Source: Galactobacter sp.
Lineage (GTDB): Bacteria; Actinomycetota; Actinomycetes; Actinomycetales; Micrococcaceae
Direction of reading: 5' to 3'
DNA length: 60,460 nucleotides
Assembly: GCF_022712295.1 (NCBI RefSeq)
Contig: NZ_JALAGT010000111.1
Span: forward strand, 1-60,460
Shown in pieces: positions 52,403 through 60,460 of this stretch. The notes below the pieces were generated by a model, which searched no databases, was not told where the DNA came from, and saw only the letters and a list, made by a program, of their open reading frames with translations. The position numbers and the translations under genes were made by a program. Each line of letters starts with the position of its first letter. Within the stretch, counting starts at the first letter, position 1.

Positions 52403-53359
52403 ATGCGAATCACCCCGTTGATTCTGACGTCTGCAGCGGCCGTACTCCTGGTCGGCGTCGTCGGCTGCGACGGCTCGAAACCCGAGCGGGTGGAGGCCGC
52501 GGACGTCAGTCAGGCCAAGGGCCTGCCTCAGCTCCTGTCCACGATGCCCGCCGCCATCTCAACCGACACAGCCATCACGTTCAGTGCTGAGTCCGTTCTG
52601 GCCAAGGATGATGCCCTGTCGGACCTCAAGCAGGGGGTGCGGGGCATGGGTGCCCCGTCCTTGGCCCGTTACACACACGTTCTCAAGGAGGATCTGGCCA
52701 TCGACCTCATGGGTGCCGACGTCGTCGTCACGGTGGGCGCCCCTCCGAAACAGGTCACCTTGATCAGTGGGGGGCAGGATGCGGAGGCCATCATCGAGGC
52801 CGCCAAGGAGCAAGGCTGGGAGGGCGACAAGGTCCTGAGCCAGGAGTTGGACATGCAGGGCAACGTCCTGACCGTCTCCGTTGGCCACATCCTGGCGAAG
52901 GGAGACTCCGTGATGTTGGGGGGCCAGTCCGCCGATCTCACGGCAAAGCCGGGGAACGTACCTGAATCGATGAAGGCCCTGTCGAAATGCCTCGGCTCCT
53001 CGCCGGTCGCGAGCATCGACGGGAGCGATGCGGTCGTCAGCGCTATCGGCCTGAAGCAGGGCTCGCCTGTTTCCGGTGTCATCTGCACCTTCGACACCAG
53101 CCGGTCAGCAGCGAAATCTCGCGGCGAGGGCATCGAGGAAGCTGTAGAGAACGACTTGAGCGTGACTCGGCTTCGGTACAGCGACATGCTGAGCGTCGAC
53201 AAGGTCAGCCATCCGACGGCGACCACGAGCAGGGTCGATGTCAGCTTCCCGGACCAGCGGCCTCCGTCCGTGCTGTGGCAGATGCAGCAACGCCGTGACA
53301 TCCCCGGTGTGAGCGGCCCCGACCCCTTGGATAGCTTGAGGGGCCGCTCCTCCCCGTAG
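52403..53359 (+). CDS. Putative lipoprotein, function unknown
   Basis: 318 residues. A signal peptide with lipobox VGVVGC puts the modified Cys at about residue 22, and the mature protein is soluble. It has two Cys in the second half (KCLGSS and VICTF). No domain recognised. The surrounding run (VanY, SseB) suggests an envelope locus. No Shine-Dalgarno; see the leaderless promoter entry. Confidence 0.8.
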   Translation: MRITPLILTSAAAVLLVGVVGCDGSKPERVEAADVSQAKGLPQLLSTMPAAISTDTAITFSAESVLAKDDALSDLKQGVRGMGAPSLARYTHVLKEDLAIDLMGADVVVTVGAPPKQVTLISGGQDAEAIIEAAKEQGWEGDKVLSQELDMQGNVLTVSVGHILAKGDSVMLGGQSADLTAKPGNVPESMKALSKCLGSSPVASIDGSDAVVSAIGLKQGSPVSGVICTFDTSRSAAKSRGEGIEEAVENDLSVTRLRYSDMLSVDKVSHPTATTSRVDVSFPDQRPPSVLWQMQQRRDIPGVSGPDPLDSLRGRSSP

Positions 53360-53401
53360 GATGAATCGACACTCCGCAGCCCGACCACGATAGAGGTACC
53401 C

Positions 53402-54211
53402 GTGCCCACAGCCGGTCGGCCCATCCAGGTGACCGGGCCAAGCACCTTCAAGCGCATCGTCATCGGTACGTGCATCGTGATCATCATGACCGCCATCACC
53501 GTCATCGCCTTGAAGCTCGGGATGCGAGACGGAAGCCCGGCATCGCCGAACCCCGGTTCCCCGGCGTCGCCGACAACGGCACCGAGCACGGGCACGTCGG
53601 CCGAGCCCACCGTCGGCACCTTCGCCGCACCCAAGACCACCAAGGCGGCCGGTCACCGGACCGCTCCCACGGATCCATCCGATCTCGGGGTTCTCGTCAA
53701 CAAGGAACATCCTCTGCGGCCCTCCACCTACGAGCCCAAGGATCTGGCGAGTCTGGGCGATGAGAAACTGCGCAAGCAGGCGGCCACAGCACTGCGTGAG
53801 CTGATCGCAGGAGCCAAGGAGGACGGTCATGCCCTCATGCTGGTCTCGGGGTATCGCTCCGCGGAGCGCCAGGAAAGCCTGCACCAGAGCTATGTGGAGC
53901 TCAATGGAAAGAAGAAGGCTGAGCGCTTCTCCGCCCGGGCCGGACAGAGCGAACATCAGACGGGCCTCGCAGCTGACGTCGGCAGCGGAACCTGCGACGT
54001 GAAGAAGTGCTTCGCCAACACCTATGCAGGCAAGTGGGTTGCCAAGCACGCCCATGAATACGGCTTCATCGTCCGATATCCCAAGGGGCAGGAGAAGGTC
54101 ACGGGGTACGACTACGAGCCGTGGCACCTACGCTTCCTCGGCAGGGAGGTCACCGAGGACTACGTGGCCTCCGGAGCCAAGACCCTCGAGGCCTACTACG
54201 GCATCGAGTGA
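53402..54211 (+). CDS. D-alanyl-D-alanine carboxypeptidase, VanY/M15B family
   Basis: 269 residues. A single N-terminal membrane segment (about 22-40) is followed by a Pro/Thr/Ala-rich linker (to about 95) and the M15B peptidase domain. Zn ligands and active site are visible in SEHQTGLAADVG and EPWHLRF, and SGYRSAERQ precedes them. Trims terminal D-Ala from peptidoglycan stem peptides. GTG start with GAGG close upstream, 42 bases after the lipoprotein stop. Confidence 0.9.
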   Translation: MPTAGRPIQVTGPSTFKRIVIGTCIVIIMTAITVIALKLGMRDGSPASPNPGSPASPTTAPSTGTSAEPTVGTFAAPKTTKAAGHRTAPTDPSDLGVLVNKEHPLRPSTYEPKDLASLGDEKLRKQAATALRELIAGAKEDGHALMLVSGYRSAERQESLHQSYVELNGKKKAERFSARAGQSEHQTGLAADVGSGTCDVKKCFANTYAGKWVAKHAHEYGFIVRYPKGQEKVTGYDYEPWHLRFLGREVTEDYVASGAKTLEAYYGIE

Positions 54212-54295
54212 GCCCACCCTGTAGCGTGGAACCAGCCGCGGTCGCCAGGCCGCAGGCCACCTCGACCCAGATCCAATCCCTGACCAGGAGCGTGC

Positions 54296-54748
54296 ATGAC
54301 CGAGCAGCCGCAGAATTCCGAGCAGCCCAACGAGGACATCATGACCCCGTTCAACGACGTGGAGCGAGCCATCGTGGAGGGATCAGAGGGCAAGCTCTCG
54401 AACAACGACGTCCTGGCGAAGATCGCGTCCTCCAGCCTGTTCTTCCTCTCCACGGAGAAGATCGAGGACAAGACCCAGAATGTGATGCCTCTGATCCTGA
54501 AGGGTCCCGAGGAACAGCACTTCCTGGCGCTGTTCACCCATCCGGAACGCGTGGCGCAGCAGTTCATCGACTCCGCCCCGTACGCCGTATCCATCCCGGG
54601 CGCCGAGGCCTTCAAGCAGGCCGGATCCCTTGGCGTGGCCATCAATCCCGGTCACCCGATCGGCCTCATGCTCGACGCCTCGAACGTGTCCACCATCCAG
54701 GGGCTGCTCGCGGACGAGCCGGAGGGCCAGGACCCCGCCGGCGCCTGA
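54296..54748 (+). CDS. SseB family protein
   Basis: 150 residues. An SseB-like N-terminal domain is recognised from the PLILKGPEEQHFLALFTHPERVA and YAVSIPGAEAFK-type sequence and the C-terminal GLMLDA strand. Function unresolved in actinobacteria; it is not a type III secretion component here. AGGAG lies 6 bases before the ATG. A hairpin follows. Confidence 0.75.
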   Translation: MTEQPQNSEQPNEDIMTPFNDVERAIVEGSEGKLSNNDVLAKIASSSLFFLSTEKIEDKTQNVMPLILKGPEEQHFLALFTHPERVAQQFIDSAPYAVSIPGAEAFKQAGSLGVAINPGHPIGLMLDASNVSTIQGLLADEPEGQDPAGA

Positions 54749-54775
54749 ATCCTCACATGAGATGAAGATGACCTG

Positions 54776-54811
54776 CCGGGGTAGGGCCCGATTGGACGGA
54801 CCCTACCCCGG
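54776..54811 (+). terminator. Hairpin after the SseB gene, before tRNA-Gly
   Basis: CCGGGGTAGGG and CCCTACCCCGG form an 11-bp stem around a 14-base loop. Confidence 0.7.
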
Positions 54812-54856
54812 CCGGGTTATGCTTATATCGTCTGAGCCGGAATCCGGTTTGGTCGC

Positions 54857-54927
54857 GCGGCTGTAGCTCAATGGTAGAGCGCACGCTTCCCAAGCCTGAT
54901 ACGCGGGTTCGATTCCCGTCAGCCGCT
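54857..54927 (+). tRNA. tRNA-Gly (anticodon CCC)
   Basis: 71 bases. The acceptor arm GCGGCTG pairs with CAGCCGC, discriminator T. D-loop arm GCTC/GAGC, T-arm with GTTCGATTC loop and a 4-base variable loop. The anticodon loop TTCCCAA reads CCC, so it decodes GGG. The third pair of the anticodon stem is C29-C41, a mismatch. No CCA is encoded. Confidence 0.93.
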
Positions 54928-55042
54928 CGCACACTGACTTGGCCTCGCACCGCATCTTTCGAAAGAAGAGCGGCGGCGGGGCTTTCGTGTGTCCCGACCC
55001 CGGATCCGTTGAGACGAGGCCCACCCACCAGAAAGGTGAACC

Positions 55043-55972
55043 ATGTACGGCGTGCTCGAGGGTTTCGCGGCCATCTGGTTGGTCATCCTCACCGGCTACA
55101 TCGTGGGCCGGATGGGCCTCTTGGGCCCGCACGGCCGCGAAGTGCTGAATATGCTCACGTTCTCCGTGGCATCGCCCGCACTGCTCTTCACCACCGTCGC
55201 CAAGGCCGACCCATACAGTGTGCTCGGCCCTCAGCTGGCGGTCGCCGGGCTCTCCGCCTGCGTGGTCCTGGCACTGTACTGGTTCGGGACCCGTTGGTGG
55301 CTGCGCCGGGATGCTGGAGAACGCACCATCGGGGCCATGTCGGCCTCCACCGTGAACTCGGCCAACCTCGGCCTTCCGATCGCCACCTACGTCCTGGGAG
55401 ATCCCGCTTGGGCGGCGCCGGTGCTGCTGTTCCAGTTGGCCATCTTCACTCCAGTGAACCTCTCCATGATGGACGCCGCGACACAGCGCGCGGGCAAGGG
55501 GATCACGGGCGTACTCAAGGGCATCGTCACCAACCCGATGATCATCGGCGCCCTCGCCGGACTCGTGGTGAGTCTTCTGAAGTGGGACGTGCCCACCATC
55601 ATCTGGACTCCCCTTGATGTCCTGGCCGGCGCCTCCGTCCCGGCCATGCTGCTGGCCTTCGGCATCTCCTTGGTGGGGTCCCGGCCGCTGCAGAAGGATC
55701 TGGGACGCCGCCGGGACGTGTGGTCCGCGGTGGGCATGAAACTGCTGCTCCACCCCGTGATCGCGTGGCTGCTGGCGACCTTCGTGTTCGGGATGGATTC
55801 GCAGCACGTCTACATCGCCGTGATCCTGGCCTGCCTCCCCACGGCCCAGAACATCTTCGTCAACGCCTCCCGCTACGACTCCGGCGTCACGATCGCCAAG
55901 GACACCGTGCTCGTCACGTCTGTGCTCGGCATCCCGGTGATGTTCCTCGTCGCCGCCCTGCTGGGCGGCTGA
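55043..55972 (+). CDS. AEC family transporter
   Basis: 309 residues, about ten membrane segments in two halves, as in auxin efflux carrier family proteins. NSANLGLPIATYVLG is the first-half crossover and CLPTAQNIFVNASRY the second. Substrate (often carboxylates or amino acids) unknown. AAAGGTG lies 6 bases before the ATG. Confidence 0.88.
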   Translation: MYGVLEGFAAIWLVILTGYIVGRMGLLGPHGREVLNMLTFSVASPALLFTTVAKADPYSVLGPQLAVAGLSACVVLALYWFGTRWWLRRDAGERTIGAMSASTVNSANLGLPIATYVLGDPAWAAPVLLFQLAIFTPVNLSMMDAATQRAGKGITGVLKGIVTNPMIIGALAGLVVSLLKWDVPTIIWTPLDVLAGASVPAMLLAFGISLVGSRPLQKDLGRRRDVWSAVGMKLLLHPVIAWLLATFVFGMDSQHVYIAVILACLPTAQNIFVNASRYDSGVTIAKDTVLVTSVLGIPVMFLVAALLGG

Positions 55973-55975
55973 TCG

Positions 55976-56023
55976 GGCGCCATGCCCGACGGCGGGTGCC
56001 CACCCACCGTCGGGCATGGCGCC
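55976..56023. terminator. Bidirectional terminator between AEC and MFS genes
   Basis: GGCGCCATGCCCGACGG and its complement CCGTCGGGCATGGCGCC form a perfect 17-bp stem with a 14-base loop between converging genes. Confidence 0.85.
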
Positions 56024-56037
56024 TCGTTCTGACGGCG

Positions 56038-57327
56038 TCAGTCGGCGTTGCGGGGACGCCACCGCACGCGTTCGCGGGCCCGCGTGGTGTAGGTCTTCCA
56101 GCGGTCCCCCACCACCCCACGGTGTTCGCGTGACCAGAAGACGAGTGCCCAGAGCGCAGCGATGGTGCACACGCCCGTGCCGATGGTCAGCGCCCAACGG
56201 CCTCCGAACACCTCGGCGACCCATCCCATGATGGGCGAGCCGATGGGGGTCCCACCCTGAACCACCATGATGTAGAGCGCCATCACCCGGCCTCGATACT
56301 GAGGTGCCACGCTCATCTGGACGGTGACGTTGGCGGAGTTCAGGAACGTGATCGAGGCGAATCCGGTGGGGATCAACATCAGCGCGAACCACCAGAAGCC
56401 CGGCATCCACGCGGCGACCGCCCCGAAGACGCCGAAAAGCGCCGCACCGCCCACGGCCCATTTGACCCTTGATCCCTGCCGGCCGGCCGCGGCCAGTGCC
56501 CCGCCCAGGGTTCCGACGGCCATGATGGTCCCCACGATGCCGTAGGCGTCCGCCTCCGCGTGGAACACCGACGCCGTCATGACCGCGTTGTAGACGGGGA
56601 AGTTCATGCCGAACGTGCCCACCACGAACGCGAGGACGAAGACCATCACCAGCGTGCGGTCGTGCAGAACGTAGCTCAGCCCTTCCCGCAGCTGCCCCTT
56701 GTGGCGTTCCACCTTCACCGTGCCGCCGTAGAAGCGTTCGCGCTTCATGGCCATCAGCGCGCCGATCACGGCCACGTAGCTGGCAGCGTTGAGAACGAAC
56801 ATCCAGCCCGTTCCCACGGCGGCGATCAGCAGGCCGGAGAGTCCCGGCCCGATCAGCCGTGCGGCGTTGAAGCTCGTGGAGTTCAGGGAGACCGCGTTGG
56901 GAACCATGGGGTGCGCCACGAGTTCATTGACCAGCGCCTGCCGAGGCGGGTTGTCGAAGGACGTCACCACACCGAGGGCGAAGGCCAGCGCGTAGACGTG
57001 CCAGAGTTCCGCGGTGCCGGTGAGGACCAGGAGCCCCAGTGCAAGGGCGATGATCCCTGAGAGCGCCTGGGTGATCTTCAGAAGTTTGAGCTTGTCCATG
57101 CGGTCTGCGACCAGGCCGGCGTAGGGACTCAGGAAGAGCATGGGCAGGAATTGCAACCCGGTGACGATACCTGTGGCGGTTCCTGAGTGGTTGGTCAGCT
57201 CGGTGAGCACCAGCCAGTCCTGCGCGGTGCGCTGCATCCATGCGCCGGTGTTGGAGACCAATCCACCGAGGAACCACAGCCGGTAGTTGGGCTCCGACAA
57301 CGAGGCGAACATGCGGCTCATGCCCAC
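56038..57327 (-). CDS. MFS transporter, DHA3/EntS-like
   Basis: 429 residues, 12 membrane segments. SNTGAWMQRTAQDWLVLTEL near the N-terminus, LSPYAGLVADRMDK in the first loop and DNPPRQALVNELV in the middle are typical of the DHA3 multidrug/siderophore exporters. Substrate unknown. GTG at 57327 or ATG at 57321 are possible starts. Confidence 0.88.
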   Translation of the reverse strand: MGMSRMFASLSEPNYRLWFLGGLVSNTGAWMQRTAQDWLVLTELTNHSGTATGIVTGLQFLPMLFLSPYAGLVADRMDKLKLLKITQALSGIIALALGLLVLTGTAELWHVYALAFALGVVTSFDNPPRQALVNELVAHPMVPNAVSLNSTSFNAARLIGPGLSGLLIAAVGTGWMFVLNAASYVAVIGALMAMKRERFYGGTVKVERHKGQLREGLSYVLHDRTLVMVFVLAFVVGTFGMNFPVYNAVMTASVFHAEADAYGIVGTIMAVGTLGGALAAAGRQGSRVKWAVGGAALFGVFGAVAAWMPGFWWFALMLIPTGFASITFLNSANVTVQMSVAPQYRGRVMALYIMVVQGGTPIGSPIMGWVAEVFGGRWALTIGTGVCTIAALWALVFWSREHRGVVGDRWKTYTTRARERVRWRPRNAD

Positions 57328-57464
57328 ACCCCCATCCGGGTGTCCGTGATGGGGTCAGGGAAGCGCATACCGTCCTTGGGATTCAGTGATTGGCTAATCC
57401 CTATGGTGCCATGGTGGGCACCGGCGCAAAAGGACGCACCTCACCAACCGGCGTATGTGCCCAC

Positions 57465-59396
57465 TCAGTTCAGGCCGCGCAGGTCCAGGTCCAGACGATC
57501 CTCGCCGCCGTCGGCCTGGATGATCGGGATGCCCCAGTCCTGCTGGTACAGGTGGCAGGCCGCGTGATCCGGGATAGGCTGTCCCTTCTCGCCGTCGCAA
57601 GAGGCTGCGCGGGCGGTGATGTGCAGAACGCCCTCGGTGACCTCGGGATTGAGCACGAGGTCGCGGGTGAGGCCCTGCGCGGTCCCGGCCCCCTCCAGAA
57701 GCAGCTCCTCCGGGGAGGAGGAGATCTTCAGCTGCGTGGGGTCACCCCAACGGTCGTCCAGCTTCTGGCCCGTGGGGGCGGAGAAGCGCACGGTCAGTGG
57801 GTAGGTTCCGGGTGCCACGGTGGTGGCCTTGCGCTGCGAACGGGAGGCCCCCTCGTCCACGGTCGCTACGTCGTGGGGCAGCGGGATCCGCACCAGCTGG
57901 TGACGATTGGTCTCCACGACCACCAACACCGGATCGCCGTCCACGGACGTATCGACGAGCACCTCGGAGGGTTCCGCGAGGTCGCGGGCCAGCGTGCCCA
58001 CGGTCTGCGTGGCCGGATCGTAGCGACGCACCGCACCGTTGTAGGTGTCGGCCAGCGCGATGGAACCATCCGGCAGCACGGCGACACCCAGCGGATGCTG
58101 CAGACGGGCCTCAGCGGCCTCACCGTCGCGATACCCGAAATCATAGAGCCCCATCCCGATGGCGGTCTCCACGGACGCGACCGTGCCATCGTCTGCCAGG
58201 TGCAGCACGCGCAGGGCCGAGGTCTCGGAGTCCGCGGTCCAGACGTCGCCCTCGGTGTCCACGACCAGCCCGGAGGTCTGGGCGAACATCGATTCGGCGG
58301 CCGAGCCGTCCAGCAGTCCCTCGATGCCGGAACCGGCTTCGAGGGTGACGGTGGCGGTCACGGGATCGAAACCGAAGATCTGGTGGGTGCCTGCCATCGC
58401 GACGATGACGCGCCCGGCCTTCTCCGACCAGACCACGGACCAGGGGGAGGACAACGAGGTGTTCAGCGCGTCTCCGCCGAGTTCACGAGCCCAACCCGAA
58501 GCGGTACGGGCCTGCTCGGCGTCCAGCAGTCGCTGCACGCCGTTGCCTGCCACCGTGTCGACCTCACCGGTTGCGAGCACCACGGAACGCAGCCGGTGGT
58601 TCACGGTGTCAGCGACGAGCACGTCGTAACCGGCCGCCTCGGCAATGGCAGCGGGAAGCACCACCGCGGACTGCGGCTCGTTGAACCGAGCCTCCTCGGC
58701 GGATCCGTCAGCGAAACCCTTGGTGCCTGAGCCGATCACCTGCTCAACTGTGCTCAGGTCGTTACCAAGCACCACCAAGCGGTGGTGACCCGTGTCCACG
58801 ATCAGGAACCGGCCGTCGGGCAGTTGGACCGCGGAGCCGGGGAATCGCAGATCGCCCTCCCGTGCCGGCGGGGCCACATACGGGCCGTCGCCGCGGTGCA
58901 GCGTGCCCTTGGCCTCGTGCTCGGCCACGAGCTCGCTGAGGAAGGAACGCAGACCGGCCACGTGTCCCTCACCGGAGAGGTGGGCCACGACGTAGCCCTC
59001 GGGGTCGATCACCACGAGCGTGGGCCAGGCACGAGCCGTGTAGGCCTGCCACGTGGACAGCTCCGGATCGTCCAGCACGGGGTGGTGGATCTCGTAGCGT
59101 TCCACGGCAGCGGCCAGGGCGTCGGGGTCCGCCTCGTGCTCGAACTTGGGCGAGTGCACACCGACCGTCACCAGGACGTCGGAGAACTCCTCCTCCAACG
59201 GGCGCAACTCGTCCAGGACGTGCAGGCAGTTGATGCAGCAGAAGGACCAGAAGTCCAACAGGACGATCTTCCCGCGCAGGCCGTTCAGGTCCAGGCTCTT
59301 GCCACCGGTGTTCAACCAGCCGCGGCCGGTGAGTTCGGAGGCGCGAACGCGGACGGCGGAACGCACCGAATCGGCACTCTGGGAGGTCTGAGTCAC
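57465..59396 (-). CDS. Thioredoxin-like / NHL-repeat protein
   Basis: 643 residues. A TlpA/thioredoxin-like domain (about 20-155) has redox motif CCINC in LDFWSFCCINCLHVL and the cis-Pro in WPTLVVID. NHL-type beta-propeller repeats follow (about 175-500), for example QLPDGRFLIVDTGHHRLVVL and ADTVNHRLRSV. The final ~130 residues form a beta-rich domain. No signal peptide is seen, so it is probably cytosolic. Resembles NHL domain-containing thioredoxin family proteins; partner unknown. The start is GTG at 59396 with AAGGGA 7 bases upstream. Confidence 0.88.
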   Translation of the reverse strand: MTQTSQSADSVRSAVRVRASELTGRGWLNTGGKSLDLNGLRGKIVLLDFWSFCCINCLHVLDELRPLEEEFSDVLVTVGVHSPKFEHEADPDALAAAVERYEIHHPVLDDPELSTWQAYTARAWPTLVVIDPEGYVVAHLSGEGHVAGLRSFLSELVAEHEAKGTLHRGDGPYVAPPAREGDLRFPGSAVQLPDGRFLIVDTGHHRLVVLGNDLSTVEQVIGSGTKGFADGSAEEARFNEPQSAVVLPAAIAEAAGYDVLVADTVNHRLRSVVLATGEVDTVAGNGVQRLLDAEQARTASGWARELGGDALNTSLSSPWSVVWSEKAGRVIVAMAGTHQIFGFDPVTATVTLEAGSGIEGLLDGSAAESMFAQTSGLVVDTEGDVWTADSETSALRVLHLADDGTVASVETAIGMGLYDFGYRDGEAAEARLQHPLGVAVLPDGSIALADTYNGAVRRYDPATQTVGTLARDLAEPSEVLVDTSVDGDPVLVVVETNRHQLVRIPLPHDVATVDEGASRSQRKATTVAPGTYPLTVRFSAPTGQKLDDRWGDPTQLKISSSPEELLLEGAGTAQGLTRDLVLNPEVTEGVLHITARAASCDGEKGQPIPDHAACHLYQQDWGIPIIQADGGEDRLDLDLRGLN

Positions 59397-59472
59397 TTCG
59401 GTATCCCTTTTCGCTTGTCGGCTGACGTGGCTGCCTCCATGCTAGGCGGCGGACGCCGCGGTCGTCGCCTTG

Positions 59473-59489
59473 GTGACGTCAGGCGTCAC
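59473..59489. promoter_or_regulatory. Palindrome upstream of the thioredoxin-NHL gene
   Basis: GTGACG-TCAGG-CGTCAC is a perfect 6+6 inverted repeat, 77 bases before the GTG start, between two genes read in the same direction. It could be an operator or part of a hairpin after the CtaG gene. Confidence 0.35.
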
Positions 59490-59513
59490 ATGAGATGCCC
59501 GACGACGTGTGGT

Positions 59514-60460
59514 TCAGCGTCCCTCGCGACGCTCACGTTCGCGGTCCTCGGCGGCCAGTTGCGCGAACATGTCGTTGTACGCGTTCAATTCGGCCTCCCC
59601 ACTGCGATCAGCTGCACGGTCACGGCGCTTGGTCTCTCGCTCGTCCGAACGCGACCATGTCACCGCCACCCCGATGGCCAGCAGCAGCGTGGGAACCTCA
59701 CCGATACCCCACATGAAGCCGGCGCCAAGGTGCTGATCCGCGATGGCGGACTCGCCCCAGGCCCTGCCCATGTTCCCGAACCAGTCGGGCTGCATCAGGA
59801 TGTCGGAGGAGAGCAGGCTGATGGAGTAGAAGGCATGGAAGACCATGGTGGCCAACAGCATCACCAGCCGCATCGGGTATCCGGCACGGTGCGGCAACGG
59901 GTCGAGGCCGATCATGTTCACCGCGAAGATGTAGCCGGTGAACAGGAAGTGGGTGATCATCAGCTCGTGCCCCACGTGGTACTTCAGCGCCAGGCCGAAG
60001 AGATCCGTGGAGTAGAAGATGATGATGGAGCCGGCGAAGTTCACGCCGGCGAAGATCGGATTGGTGATGAGCTTGGACCACCACGAGTGGAGCATGGTCA
60101 GCGTCCACTCGCGAGGCCCCCGGGTGCCGTCCTGACGTGAGGCCATGGCGCGCAGCCCCAAGGCGATGGGTGAGCCGACCACCAGGAAGAACGGGGCCAC
60201 CATGGTCAGGCCCATGTGGTCGATCATGTGGACGGAGAACAGGACCTGACTGTAGACCGCGAGGGCACCGGAGGTCAGGTAGAAAAGCACCGCAAGGCCG
60301 AGCATGAAGCTCAACATGCGCCATACCGGCCACTTGTCCCCGCGGCGGCGCAGGCGCACGAACCAGCGGAGGTAGGCGGCTGCCAGGAAGACGATCACGG
60401 CGACCCAGAGCCAATCGAAACGCCACTGGGTGATCCACCAGTCGCCCGTGTTCTCCGGAG
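59514..60460 (-). CDS. Cytochrome c oxidase assembly protein CtaG-like, N-terminus clipped
   Basis: The frame is open to the right edge (TGDWWITQWRFDWLWVAVIVF), so the start lies outside. At least six membrane segments are visible, with the CtaG_like motifs HMIDHMGLTMVAPFFLVVG, LKYHVGHELMITHFLFTGY (metal-binding His) and PHRAGYPMRLVMLL. Delivers or inserts copper for cytochrome oxidase. In actinobacteria this domain is often fused to CopD, which would lie outside. The C-terminal tail is charged. Confidence 0.88.
   Translation of the reverse strand, partial: PENTGDWWITQWRFDWLWVAVIVFLAAAYLRWFVRLRRRGDKWPVWRMLSFMLGLAVLFYLTSGALAVYSQVLFSVHMIDHMGLTMVAPFFLVVGSPIALGLRAMASRQDGTRGPREWTLTMLHSWWSKLITNPIFAGVNFAGSIIIFYSTDLFGLALKYHVGHELMITHFLFTGYIFAVNMIGLDPLPHRAGYPMRLVMLLATMVFHAFYSISLLSSDILMQPDWFGNMGRAWGESAIADQHLGAGFMWGIGEVPTLLLAIGVAVTWSRSDERETKRRDRAADRSGEAELNAYNDMFAQLAAEDRERERREGR

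Noticed and set aside
57390..58730. Plus-strand frame opposite the thioredoxin-NHL gene
   Set aside because: No start signals, and composition is typical of an antisense frame.
1..60460. CRISPR arrays, rRNA operons, IS elements, prophage or att sites
   Set aside because: No regularly spaced repeats, rRNA sequence, transposase or integrase reading frames were seen.

Overview
The window is 60.46 kb of high-GC chromosomal DNA from an actinobacterium, most likely a member of the Micrococcaceae (Arthrobacter/Kocuria/Micrococcus relatives). The evidence is the gene content: a glxR/crp-type regulator, MarP, HspR, DUF3073, DUF4235, DUF4177, a DUF222-HNH protein and an HspR-controlled clpB. GC-rich codon use produces long antisense shadow frames almost everywhere. 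I see 58 protein genes, counting two clipped by the window edges and excluding two broken genes, plus one tRNA-Gly and one TPP riboswitch. I see no rRNA, IS element, prophage or CRISPR array.

Layout. 1-12.6 kb is a block whose order resembles the acs-to-ponA2 neighbourhood of Mycobacterium tuberculosis: family-A DNA polymerase (5' clipped), CoA-type NUDIX and nth, then acs, marP, crp/glxR, a second NUDIX, ridA, a DUF4177 gene, a class A PBP and a metallophosphoesterase. 12.6-19.2 kb holds purine genes (purC, purD, purM), an asparaginase, a sterol-carrier-like protein, a sirtuin and a DUF3073 gene. 19.3-32.1 kb carries two heat-shock loci (clpB and dnaK-grpE-dnaJ-hspR). They flank a more variable patch: ASCH-like protein, small membrane protein, a gene frameshifted at a C7 tract, a methyltransferase, a DUF222-HNH protein, a lipoprotein and trmB. 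32.3-40.1 kb is mixed housekeeping: methyltransferase, LysE exporter, a decayed DUF559-like gene, LMW-PTP, P-loop kinase, cardiolipin synthase, PabC-like enzyme, an orphan small protein and a repeat-bearing membrane protein. 40.1-43.4 kb is a riboswitch-controlled YkoCDE thiamine-precursor importer. 43.8-50.3 kb is a complete Mrp Na+/H+ antiporter operon with fused A and B. 50.4-60.5 kb contains two MFS transporters, dcd, a lipoprotein/VanY/SseB run, tRNA-Gly(CCC), an AEC carrier, a thioredoxin-NHL protein and a clipped CtaG-like gene.

Regulation is the most informative layer. Near-consensus Crp/GlxR palindromes lie upstream of acs and of crp itself. HspR inverted repeats (HAIR) lie upstream of dnaK and clpB, and hspR is in the dnaK operon, so the window holds both regulator and targets. 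A recurring TANNNT element 6-8 bases before the start codon, without a Shine-Dalgarno, suggests that about a dozen genes are leaderless. I did not find a convincing wholly new multi-gene system. The best leads are the C7-frameshifted gene beside a methyltransferase, the (D/E)ATRVG repeat protein, the strongly promoted orphan at 38.3 kb and the leaderless promoter set.
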